Shown here in pieces: positions 1-7,097 of a stretch of DNA of 48,128 nt (the stretch's first letter is position 1; every line of letters begins with the position of its first letter). The notes under the pieces were generated by a model that did no database searches, was not told where the DNA came from, and saw only the letters and a program-made list of their open reading frames with translations. The position numbers were made by a program, and so were the translations under genes. This DNA comes from an uncultured Chitinophagales bacterium (GTDB lineage: Bacteria; Bacteroidota; Bacteroidia; Chitinophagales; JAHDHT01), in the NCBI GenBank assembly GCA_938023075.1, contig CALHDG010000210.1:1-48128 (forward strand), in the 5' to 3' direction.

Positions 1-630
1 AAAACGCCTCACCATCTTCAACATAGTTGGCAACATGCGTTTAATTTCTTGTTGACGACTGCCGGGTAACAAGGCAATGATGGGTTTGTTGTATTTTGAT
101 GTTAGGGTGTCATTTTTTTCAACCAACGGTACATCTAATAAAGGATGCCCTACAAAATCAACTTCATAACGATATCGGTCATAAAAGGCTTTTTCAAAAG
201 GTAAAATAACCAGCATTTTATCGACGTATTTTTTTATATGATGAACCCGCTTACTTTTCCACGCCCACACTTGTGGCGAAATGTAATAGATGATTTTGAT
301 GCCTAACTTTTTGCCAAATTCCGCCATCCGTAAATTAAAACCCGGATAATCAATTAAGATCAATACATCGGGTTGCCATTGTTTAATATCAGCTTTGCAA
401 AAATCAAATAGGTGTTTAATGGTTTTGATATTTTTCACTACTTCTACAAAACCCATAAAAGCAGTATTGCGATAATGTTTAACCAACGTAGCACCGGCAG
501 CCTTCATTTGGTCGCCACCCCAAGCTCTACAAGCTACCGTTTTATCCACTTGCTGTAAGGCTTTAATTAAGTTTGCCCCATGTATATCGCCCGATGCTTC
601 GCCTGCTATTATGTAGTATTTGGTTTTCAC
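1..630 (-). CDS. lpxB: Lipid-A-disaccharide synthase LpxB, N-terminal 210 residues (gene runs off the left edge)
   Basis: Reading from a GTG at 630-628, the minus strand gives 210 uninterrupted codons to base 1. The protein begins MKTKYYIIAGEASGDIHGAN, the usual LpxB N-terminus, and continues with family blocks WGGDQMKAAGA, LIDYPGFNLRMA, YYISPQVWAWK, VGHPLLD and LLPGSRQQEI. LpxB is the GT-B glycosyltransferase (GT19) that joins UDP-2,3-diacylglucosamine to lipid X to make the lipid A disaccharide at the inner face of the inner membrane. The family is about 370 residues, so roughly the C-terminal 160 lie outside the window. The GTG overlaps the stop codon of the upstream rloB (GTGA, bases 630-627), so translation may be coupled. 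No ATG competes near this start. In related genomes I recall surE lying just upstream of lpxB; here the defence pair occupies that place. Confidence 0.95.
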   Translation of the reverse strand, partial: MKTKYYIIAGEASGDIHGANLIKALQQVDKTVACRAWGGDQMKAAGATLVKHYRNTAFMGFVEVVKNIKTIKHLFDFCKADIKQWQPDVLILIDYPGFNLRMAEFGKKLGIKIIYYISPQVWAWKSKRVHHIKKYVDKMLVILPFEKAFYDRYRYEVDFVGHPLLDVPLVEKNDTLTSKYNKPIIALLPGSRQQEIKRMLPTMLKMVRRF

Positions 631-1718
631 AACGAATGGACAGGTAAACTCGCTATAATTTTTTCATTCTCGTATTGAAAAGAAGCATACTTATATTGTT
701 GAAAATTATCTAATGAAACTTCAATTTTTTTGTTTTCTGAAGATTGCAGAACTATTCTTTTTCCGACTTCAACTTTGTTGTGGTTATCATCTTCTAAACA
801 AATCGCTTCTTTTTCAATGATTTCAGTAGCCTGACTTTCATTTGCAATTTTGACAACTATTTTGTTTTTGTCTGATTCAAATCTAATCTTCAAAGTTTTT
901 TTTATTAGGAAGTCATTATTAAATCCTATCCACTTGATTAAGTCATTTCGATTGAATAAACGCTTAACAAGATAATCAACGTCAGTATAAGCAGTTAATT
1001 TATCAAGTGATTGACTAAGGTTATATTGCTTTCTTAACCAAGCAGCGTTGTGAAAAGCAAATTCCAAACTATTTTCTAATTTAGGATAGAGTGAGATTGT
1101 TTCTTTAGTAGATTCAATCAGATATTCTTTTTTTCTCAAATACCCTGAAATACATTTTGAACCATAACAATCATTTAGGTGAATCCCCGAATTACAATTT
1201 AATATTTCTTTTTTTTCTCTGCACTCGCTTGCTGAAAAAGCTGTTTTGTTTTTCTCAAAATGCATCAACACCCACATTTCAAATGAATAATTACTGTAAG
1301 CTATTTTCACTTTTTTATCGCCCGAATTGGCTAAATCAAAGGCTGCATGAATGCAATTTCTATTATCATAATCGAAAACAGCCCAAGCTTCGTCAAAGGC
1401 ACCGTCTTTTAAACCTAATTGCGCTTCACGTACAAAGCGAATAGGTTCAGCTTTATATTTATCTTCAATTTCATTTTGTGTTAATGTGCGAGCAGCTTGC
1501 AGTTTTCTTTGCTTTCTTTTCTTTTTGTGGTTGATTTTGTGGCTTGTATTGAAATCTTCTTTTTCATTGGTTCGAAGAATTGGACTTATTGTAATATTGA
1601 TTCCCTCTGTCCAAACAACGGAATTGTTTTGAGCCAAATCACTAATACTTTGGAAATATGCACGTTCAGTATTTTCACCTTCACACACTATAAGCAGGGT
1701 ATAATTATCCTTCCTCAT
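627..1718 (-). CDS. rloB: RloB-family protein, second gene of an RloA/RloB (AbiL-like) anti-phage pair
   Basis: 363 residues. The N-terminus LLIVCEGENTERAYF (residues 9-23) and FDYDN (115-119) look like the acidic motifs of a TOPRIM-type nuclease core. YSNYSFEMWVLMHFEKN (141-157) is the block I associate with RloB proteins. RloB partners the RloA ATPase, and the pair is related to the AbiL abortive-infection system, so a nuclease effector held by the ATPase is the likely role; that mechanism is inferred from the family. There is a Lys/Arg-rich insertion at about residues 60-76. Residues from about 275 form an extra C-terminal part with alternating charged and hydrophobic residues, probably a beta-sandwich; RloB proteins as I know them are nearer 200-230 residues. 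Its start overlaps the rloA end by 14 bases and its stop overlaps the lpxB start. Confidence 0.82.
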   Translation of the reverse strand: MRKDNYTLLIVCEGENTERAYFQSISDLAQNNSVVWTEGINITISPILRTNEKEDFNTSHKINHKKKRKQRKLQAARTLTQNEIEDKYKAEPIRFVREAQLGLKDGAFDEAWAVFDYDNRNCIHAAFDLANSGDKKVKIAYSNYSFEMWVLMHFEKNKTAFSASECREKKEILNCNSGIHLNDCYGSKCISGYLRKKEYLIESTKETISLYPKLENSLEFAFHNAAWLRKQYNLSQSLDKLTAYTDVDYLVKRLFNRNDLIKWIGFNNDFLIKKTLKIRFESDKNKIVVKIANESQATEIIEKEAICLEDDNHNKVEVGKRIVLQSSENKKIEVSLDNFQQYKYASFQYENEKIIASLPVHSL

Positions 1719-2991
1719 TTTCTCCGTCTAATATTTTTTCGATAGATTGTATTTTAGGAATAGCTCCAAATTTACCAGCCATATACCAACTATTAAAAGG
1801 CGTATATTCGTTTACTTTTTCAAAATCTTGCATAGAATACAATTCGGTTTCACCAAATTTATTCTTTTCAGTAAACCAGTATTGATCTCTTCTATATAAA
1901 TTATGGTTCAACACATTCATATCGTGTGTAGTAAAAACAACTTGTGCATTTTTAGGGTTTAACTTTTTTGATTGGACTAATTCTAATAAGGTTTTTACTA
2001 ACAATGGATGTAAGCTGGAATCTATTTCGTCTATAAATAAAATACCTCCCTGATCTAATACGTCTAAGATTAGACCGCCAATATAAAGCAATTGTTGAGT
2101 GCCATCTGATTCTTCTTGTATGTTTAAGATATCTGTACCTACTTTTTCTCTGTCGTTAAAAACTTCGTGGACTATATCAATAATATCTTTTTCATCAATT
2201 ACAGTACGAAGTTGTTTTTTGTTCTCTTTAATCGTTTCAAAATAGCTATTTATAGTAATATTATATAGTTTAGTATCTGCTAGTCTTAATAGGTTTACTA
2301 ACTTTTTTTTAACCTTTGGTTTATCCTTAACTTCTTTAGTAAAATAGTTTTCAGCATAAGATTTAAATTTTTCAAGATAAACATATACAGGAGCATATCG
2401 CTTAAAATATGTAAAAATAGATGTAATTGTTTCGTGAGGCACATCTTTTCCAAACTTTGACAGAAAAAGCTGATTATGAAATACTTTGAATTGCTTATTG
2501 CTTTCACTTAATTTTCCAATATGAACATCATTTTTTTCTTTTTCTCTATATAAAGCAATTTCAGGACTTTTAGAAATGCCATTTAAATAAAACTCAAGTT
2601 TTTCTTCTACAATATGAAGCCAATCAAATGAAAATGAATACTTATACTTATATTCATTTGGACCAACAAATGACATCCAAAAAGAAATGGGTTGTTCCCT
2701 TGTTTCCATGTTGAATTTAAAAGGATTGTAATATTCAATTTCCTCTCCAGCCTCAATATGGTTTTGATGTATCATAAAGAGAAATGTCGAAAGTGCTTTC
2801 AATACGTTTGACTTCCCCGAAGCATTAGCCCCAAATATAGCCGCACTTTTCAACAACCTGATTTCTTCACCCGTTGCCAACTTGTGTGTAAATACGTTAG
2901 CCAACTTACTTACATTATCGTTGGCAATTAATGAAAAGACTGCCTCATCTTTTATAGACCTGAAATTTTTTACACCAAATTCTAAAAGCAC
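1705..2991 (-). CDS. rloA: RloA-family AAA/ABC-type ATPase, first gene of the RloA/RloB defence pair
   Basis: 428 residues from a GTG start; an in-frame TAA lies two codons upstream and no ATG is available. The protein opens with MLLEFGVKNFRSIKDEAVFS, typical of AAA_15/AAA_21 (OLD/RecF-like) ATPases. Visible motifs are Walker A GANASGKS (54-61), an ABC-type signature EESDGT (293-298), Walker B ILFIDE (317-322) and the H-loop TTHD (354-357), so the ATPase appears intact. In RloAB/AbiL and the related PARIS system, such an ATPase senses infection and controls a partner nuclease. It is the first gene of a rloA-rloB-lpxB run. About 85 bases separate it from the preceding minus-strand gene, which leaves room for a promoter, although I see no clear one. 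Confidence 0.85.
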   Translation of the reverse strand: MLLEFGVKNFRSIKDEAVFSLIANDNVSKLANVFTHKLATGEEIRLLKSAAIFGANASGKSNVLKALSTFLFMIHQNHIEAGEEIEYYNPFKFNMETREQPISFWMSFVGPNEYKYKYSFSFDWLHIVEEKLEFYLNGISKSPEIALYREKEKNDVHIGKLSESNKQFKVFHNQLFLSKFGKDVPHETITSIFTYFKRYAPVYVYLEKFKSYAENYFTKEVKDKPKVKKKLVNLLRLADTKLYNITINSYFETIKENKKQLRTVIDEKDIIDIVHEVFNDREKVGTDILNIQEESDGTQQLLYIGGLILDVLDQGGILFIDEIDSSLHPLLVKTLLELVQSKKLNPKNAQVVFTTHDMNVLNHNLYRRDQYWFTEKNKFGETELYSMQDFEKVNEYTPFNSWYMAGKFGAIPKIQSIEKILDGENEEG

Positions 2992-3075
2992 AATAGTTTA
3001 CTTTTGGTTAAAAGTATTAAAAATTTAATTGGAATGGTAGTATTATTAATAAAGAACAATTGAAATTCAGTTATT

Positions 3076-3624
3076 TTAAGTACAACTTTTGCTTTCGCGA
3101 ATCACCTTTAAAGCAAACGCAGATGATTCAATTAAGCCCTCATTACCCATAACTTTGTGTAATTCGAGGGCTTTACAAATGCAGGTCTCCGCTAATTCAT
3201 ATTGCTGTTGATCAAAATAGTTTTTGCCGTTATGCTGATATACAAAATGAAGCAAATTTTTATGCGAGGGATGTTTCGTAATATAGTCTTCAATGTGTTG
3301 GTAACAAGCATCGGCTTGTTCAAATTGTTTTAAAAATTGAAAGGTATGGGCAAGGCGAATTTCATTAATTAAAAATAAGTGTTGATGATTACTTTCTTCC
3401 AATAGTTGTTTGGCTTTTTTTAAATGTAGAAGCGAGGCATTAAAAAAACCAGCTATCCTTTGGTAAGTTCCAATTTTAGAAAGTAGTTTGGCTTGTTCAA
3501 TCACTTCCTCTTTTTGTTCAAGCTGTTTTATTAGATAATCAATCCCTTTTTTAAACGCTATTTTATCTTCAGGATGTTCTCGTAAGTCATTACCAAAATA
3601 ATAATTCATATTGTGTGGATTCAT
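3076..3624 (-). CDS. Tetratricopeptide-repeat-like protein of unknown function
   Basis: 182 residues with no signal peptide or membrane segment, so probably cytoplasmic. Helical repeats are visible, such as AKLLSKIGTYQRIAGFFNAS (about 45-64) and EQADACYQHIEDYITKHPSH (about 102-121). A typical TPR block, AETCICKALELHKVMG, lies near the C-terminus. TPR folds mediate protein-protein contact; no partner can be named from context. Downstream is the rloA start region and upstream is a divergent lipoprotein gene about 60 bases away. A second Met at residue 6 is an alternative start. Confidence 0.6.
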   Translation of the reverse strand: MNPHNMNYYFGNDLREHPEDKIAFKKGIDYLIKQLEQKEEVIEQAKLLSKIGTYQRIAGFFNASLLHLKKAKQLLEESNHQHLFLINEIRLAHTFQFLKQFEQADACYQHIEDYITKHPSHKNLLHFVYQHNGKNYFDQQQYELAETCICKALELHKVMGNEGLIESSAFALKVIRESKSCT

Positions 3625-3687
3625 TGTTTCATTCTTTTATTAGCTATTGTTTTTCTATTTTTGAAAAAAGAAAGGTAAACCAAACGT

Positions 3688-4164
3688 ATGACAATTTTTT
3701 TAAAAAAGCATATCCATTTATATACAAACAGTAGCAAAGTATTTATGGTTAGTTGGATCGTTTTGTTAAGTGCGTGTAGTTCGAACTTAGAACGCATCTC
3801 TGCCGAACAGATCAACAAACCAGAACAGCTGTTTGCCGAACAGATGGCAAATTTAATTTTAGATAGATGCAGTAGTTATGATTATAGTGCCTTACCTGTA
3901 GAACATGCAAACGAAGCTATGGTGAATGGTTTTGATGCTGGTGTTTTTCGGCAGACTTGCGAATTTTTAAAAGACAAATACGGCAGATTTAGAGGTTTGG
4001 AATTTGTTGAGGCGATGCGACCACCCGAATCGAACGAATATACGATTTACCGGTTTAAAGGTAATTTTAAAGAAGCGATCAAATTTCCGGAAATTAGAAT
4101 TACGATTGATCAATCGGGAAAATTAGCCGGTTTTTATACGGTTAAGTGGAGCGATAATTTATAA
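3688..4164 (+). CDS. Putative lipoprotein with a DUF3887-like C-terminal part
   Basis: 158 residues. A Lys/His-containing N-terminus is followed by a hydrophobic stretch ending in the lipobox LLSAC, with the cysteine at residue 30, so export and lipid anchoring are expected. Acidic residues soon after the cysteine would fit either membrane. The C-terminal half (YTIYRFKGNFKEAIKFPEI, then RITIDQSGKLAGFYTVKW) resembles the small DUF3887-type cystatin-like fold; this is resemblance by eye only. A later Met at residue 20 would leave only a short signal sequence, so the first ATG is preferred. It is divergent from the TPR gene and is followed by a repeat element rather than another gene. Confidence 0.6.
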   Translation: MTIFLKKHIHLYTNSSKVFMVSWIVLLSACSSNLERISAEQINKPEQLFAEQMANLILDRCSSYDYSALPVEHANEAMVNGFDAGVFRQTCEFLKDKYGRFRGLEFVEAMRPPESNEYTIYRFKGNFKEAIKFPEIRITIDQSGKLAGFYTVKWSDNL

Positions 4165-4170
4165 ATGAGT

Positions 4171-4330
4171 AATACCAATTTGATTATAAAAAGTGACACT
4201 AAAATTTTGAATTTATTTTGGTGAGATTCAAACGCAGGCATAGCCAGCAGCTATGGCGAGTATTTTTAACGAAAATATCGCCAACAATAAAACGAAATTT
4301 GTGTTACATTTTATGGTCAATTTGGTATAA
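4171..4330. mobile_element. MITE-like element M1 with imperfect terminal inverted repeats
   Basis: The left end (from 4171, AATACCAATTTGATTATAAA) matches the reverse complement of the right end (to 4330, TTATACCAAATTGACCATAA). Similarity runs inward for about 38 bases, through GTGACAC on the left and GTAACAC on the right. The middle holds further palindromes: GGCATAGCC with GCTATGGC at about 4236-4256, and CGAGTATTTT with AAAATATCG just after. There is no credible coding sequence; an 80-codon minus-strand reading frame across it is antisense to nothing and looks accidental. I recall closely similar intergenic sequences from other Bacteroidota, which fits a non-autonomous element. Confidence 0.65.
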
Positions 4331-4355
4331 GTTTGATGGGGCGAGGTTAGAAGCC

Positions 4356-4466
4356 TAGCCCCGATTGCAGTGGTTATGCAGTTTTGCGCAGGCTTTGTGT
4401 ATTGGCAAACTGCATTTGAACGGAAAGCGGGACTACCGCCTCTGCAAGTGAGTAGGTTTCGCTTCA
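4356..4466 (+). repeat. Dispersed nested-hairpin repeat (AGCCC family), copy 1
   Basis: The core starts TAGCCCCGATTGCAGTGG (4356-4373) and ends CGGAAAGCGGGACT (about 4421-4434), followed by a GTTTCGCTTC tail. The outer arms pair (AG.CCCG with CGGG.CT). Inside, ATGCAGTTTTGC pairs with GCAAACTGCAT (about 4376-4415). The same outer sequences recur at 6955, 14023, 14142, 23121 and 36534 with different inner hairpins. Its role is unknown. Confidence 0.75.
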
Positions 4467-4556
4467 AAGAAAAAAATAGTACTTACTGATATTTTAGAAA
4501 ACGATTAAATTTTATGAGATAAACCCCTAAAATCGTGGTTTTTAAGGGCATATTCG

Positions 4557-4564
4557 TATTTTTG
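4557..4564 (+). promoter_or_regulatory. Possible -7 box (TATTTTTG) of the ECF sigma operon
   Basis: TATTTTTG matches the Bacteroidota -7 consensus TAnnTTTG, only 5 bases before the sigma-factor ATG. Transcription from it would give an almost leaderless mRNA. No good -33 TTG lies 18-21 bases upstream, so this is weak. Confidence 0.3.
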
Positions 4565-4568
4565 TTGC

Positions 4569-5117
4569 ATGAAGCAAATAACCGACGAACAAATTTTTGC
4601 TAAATGGGATGTCGAAGCCACCAAAGAAGAAGCATTTAAACTAATTATAACCACCTATCAAGAAAAATTGTATTGGCACATCCGTAGAATGGTTCATTTT
4701 CATGATGATGCAGATGATGTGGTGCAGAATACCTTTATTAAGGTGTGGAAAAATTTAGACAAGTTTAAGCGGCAATCGAAGCTGTATACTTGGCTATATA
4801 GAATTGCTACCAACGAAAGCCTCACTTTTTTACAAAAGAAAAAGAAAAAAGGTACGGTTGCTTTAGAAACCGATGATTATGATTTGAGTGCCGAGCTTAA
4901 AGCCGACCCCTATTTTGAAGGTGATGACATACAAATAAAATTACAGCAAGCTATTGAATCGTTACCCGAAAAGCAGAAGGTCGTTTTTACGTTAAGATAT
5001 TATGAAGAAATGAAATATGACGATATGTCGCAAGTGTTGGATACTTCGGTAGGTGCTTTAAAGGCATCTTATCACCATGCTGTTAAAAAAATTGAAAAAT
5101 TCTTAATAGTTGATTAA
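4569..5117 (+). CDS. ECF-type RNA polymerase sigma factor
   Basis: 182 residues, normal for an ECF sigma-70 factor. Region 2 is visible as DDADDVVQNTFIKVWKNLDKF (about 46-66) followed by SKLYTWLYRIATNESLTFL. Region 4 is SLPEKQKVVFTLRYYEEMKYDDMSQVLDTSVGALKASYHHAVKKI. It directs RNA polymerase to stress- or surface-responsive promoters. The next two genes (34 bases downstream, then a 23-base overlap) code for a one-helix membrane protein and a small exported protein, an arrangement consistent with an envelope-sensing circuit. A Lys-rich linker (KKKKKK) separates the two domains. Confidence 0.9.
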   Translation: MKQITDEQIFAKWDVEATKEEAFKLIITTYQEKLYWHIRRMVHFHDDADDVVQNTFIKVWKNLDKFKRQSKLYTWLYRIATNESLTFLQKKKKKGTVALETDDYDLSAELKADPYFEGDDIQIKLQQAIESLPEKQKVVFTLRYYEEMKYDDMSQVLDTSVGALKASYHHAVKKIEKFLIVD

Positions 5118-5151
5118 ACTATTATAGTCAGTATACATCAATATTATACCA

Positions 5152-6096
5152 GTGAAAATTAATGATGACATATTACAAGAGTTAGCCGCCATTGCCCCTA
5201 AACTCGCTTCCATTGACCGGACAAATTGTTTTGCCGTTCCAGAAGGATATTTTATTGATGGCTTACCCGAATCGTTTACCTTAAACGACTTGGAAAATGT
5301 GGGTTTAGATCCGGCCAATAAAAACAAAGTATTTGTAAAACCGGTTGAAGACGATGCTGATTTAACGTACTTAAATGTGATTAGCGAAATTATTATAGAG
5401 CCCTATCAATATTTGAAAGACGAAGCCTTATACACGATACCAGAACATTATTTCGATATATTGCCGACCTTAATTATGAATGAGCTTAACGGGGAAGTGT
5501 TGTTGCCAAATCAGCTTAATCAAAACCTGCATCAGTCAGAATATAAAATACCGGCAAACTATTTTAAGGAGTTGCCGCAAAACATTTTACAAAAAGTTAA
5601 GCAAGAAAGTGAAGAAGCCATTGAATTAAACGCCTTGTTAAAGCAAATGCAACAGGAAGGGGTTTACCAAGTTCCGCCGCAGTATTTTGCTACATTGGGT
5701 GAAACCATATGGTCAAACATTACCAAAGTTCCTGCAACAACTACCACTGCCAAACGTATTACTTTACAACCTTTTAAACGAGTATTCGCTTTGGCAGCTA
5801 TGTTTGCTTTGTTTGTTGCCGGCTTTTGGTTAATACAAACTAATCAATCAGCCAGCTTTGATATGGCTACGCAATTTGCCCAGTTAAACAACCAAGATAT
5901 AAAAGAGTATATTTCCGAAAATTCTTTTAACTTTAACGAAAGTAATTTGGTAGAAGTAACCGGTAATATAGAAGATGACCTATTTCAAAATATAGAAATA
6001 CTTCCGGAAGACTATGAATTTTACTTAGATTTAGACGATTTAGACGTTAACTTAATAAATAATAATTATAACAATGAGCGTACATTTGATATTTAA
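5152..6096 (+). CDS. Single-pass membrane protein, probable anti-sigma or signalling partner of the ECF factor
   Basis: 314 residues from GTG at 5152; there is no in-frame ATG close by. A cytoplasmic-looking N-terminal region of about 210 residues carries three or four loosely repeated blocks with the pattern Y.IPE.YF..LP (YTIPEHYFDILP, YKIPANYFKELP, YQVPPQYFATLG, and near the start FAVPEGYFIDGLP). One membrane helix follows at about 213-231 (RVFALAAMFALFVAGFWLI), then an acidic outer tail rich in Asn and Asp. It does not show a zinc-binding anti-sigma motif. Position directly after the sigma gene suggests it holds or releases that factor; this is inference. Confidence 0.6.
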   Translation: MKINDDILQELAAIAPKLASIDRTNCFAVPEGYFIDGLPESFTLNDLENVGLDPANKNKVFVKPVEDDADLTYLNVISEIIIEPYQYLKDEALYTIPEHYFDILPTLIMNELNGEVLLPNQLNQNLHQSEYKIPANYFKELPQNILQKVKQESEEAIELNALLKQMQQEGVYQVPPQYFATLGETIWSNITKVPATTTTAKRITLQPFKRVFALAAMFALFVAGFWLIQTNQSASFDMATQFAQLNNQDIKEYISENSFNFNESNLVEVTGNIEDDLFQNIEILPEDYEFYLDLDDLDVNLINNNYNNERTFDI

Positions 6097-6490
6097 AACC
6101 TTTTTAATTGCTATCGCGGTTTTTTGCATCAACCTTTCGGGCTTTGCTCAAACTGATGATAACAACAAGAAAAAAGGAGCTACCGATGTTGAGAAAGTAA
6201 AAGTAGGCTTTATTACAAAAGGCTTAAATTTAGATAAGCAAGAAGCCGAAAAGTTTTGGCCCGTTTATAACAAACATCAAAAACGCTTAAAAGACAATCA
6301 TAGTAAAAAACAAAAAAGCAATATGAGTGCAGATGATAAAATGAAGTTAGAAGAAGAACAGCTTAAAATTAAAAAAGAAAAACTGAAAGATTTAAAAACC
6401 GTATTGCCCAACGAAAAAGTTAGCGAATACTATAAACTAGAAGAAGACTTTAAAAAAGAATTGCTGAAAAAATTGAAGAATAATAATTAG
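6074..6490 (+). CDS. Small exported helical protein, Spy/CpxP-like, of the ECF operon
   Basis: 138 residues. Residues 1-26 are a signal peptide ending GFAQ. The mature part is highly charged and helical (KVGFITKGLNLDKQEAEKFW, then KMKLEEEQLKIKKEKLKDLK), with coiled-coil character, ending in KLKNNN. Proteins like this are often annotated as sensor of ECF-type sigma factor and resemble the periplasmic Spy/CpxP chaperones, but no LTxxQ motif is obvious. The start overlaps the previous gene by 23 bases, indicating one operon. A terminator lies about 30 bases after the stop. Confidence 0.65.
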   Translation: MSVHLIFKTFLIAIAVFCINLSGFAQTDDNNKKKGATDVEKVKVGFITKGLNLDKQEAEKFWPVYNKHQKRLKDNHSKKQKSNMSADDKMKLEEEQLKIKKEKLKDLKTVLPNEKVSEYYKLEEDFKKELLKKLKNNN

Positions 6491-6522
6491 ACCTTTCAGT
6501 TAAACGGCTTAAGTATATAAAT

Positions 6523-6553
6523 AAAAAGCTCATCGATTCCGGTGGGCTTTTTT
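6523..6553 (+). terminator. Rho-independent terminator of the ECF sigma operon
   Basis: AAAAAGCTCA (6523-6532) pairs with TGGGCTTTTT (6543-6552) around a 10-base loop, giving a 10-bp stem ending in a run of six T. It lies 33 bases after the stop of the last operon gene. Confidence 0.8.
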
Positions 6554-7097
6554 GTTGTTAAACACATATTATTTCAAACAAATTTGTCAAGCTTACCTAA
6601 GTATTCAGTCAAGCTCAAACTGTCGGTTAATTTGGCAAAATTAGAACGATTACTTCGTTTTAGAGAACACCAAGCATAGCTTTGGCTATGCTTGATAACT
6701 TCCGCCTCGTACTCGTCCAAATTTCATTCAAATTTATTCGAGCACTAAGGTGCATTGGGTTGTTTAGCAGCTAAATGTTGTTTTTCGAATGGAAAAATTC
6801 GTCATTCAATATTCAATATTCAATATTCAATATTCGGTGTTCGATATTTTTCGGATGACTATTTAACGAATATCGATTAACGAATAATGAATGTTGATTT
6901 ATTTTTAATGTATAAATAAATGACATTGAATATACCGAAAGACACTTAGATAGAACAGTAGCGGTTATGCTCTTCACAGCATGACGGCATTTGAGCGGAT
7001 GGCGGGCTGCGCCTTTATACGAGGTTTATGGTTTCGCTTCTAAAAAAAAGGATACCAACAATTGATGTTTTTATGCATTGGGGGCTAATTCATTTAG
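6554..7097. repeat. Gene-free stretch with a perfect hairpin, an ATTCAAT tandem repeat and AGCCC-family copy 2
   Basis: No coding sequence is credible here. CAAGCATAGC (6671-6680), a TTTG loop and GCTATGCTTG (6685-6694) form a perfect 10-bp hairpin. Four exact ATTCAAT units occupy 6804-6831 and continue into degenerate TTCGATATT-type repeats. From about 6955 to 7041 lies a degenerate copy of the AGCCC repeat (AGCGGTTATGC, GCATTTGAGCGGATGGCGGG, tail GTTTCGCTTC at 7031-7040); its left outer arm is lost. Confidence 0.6.

Noticed and set aside
4228-4467. 79-codon minus-strand frame across M1 and the AGCCC repeat
   Set aside because: It is made entirely of two non-coding repeats and matches no protein pattern.
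6804-6831. ATTCAAT tandem repeat as a phase-variation switch
   Set aside because: It lies between the terminator of one gene and the 3' end of another, far from any promoter or coding frame.
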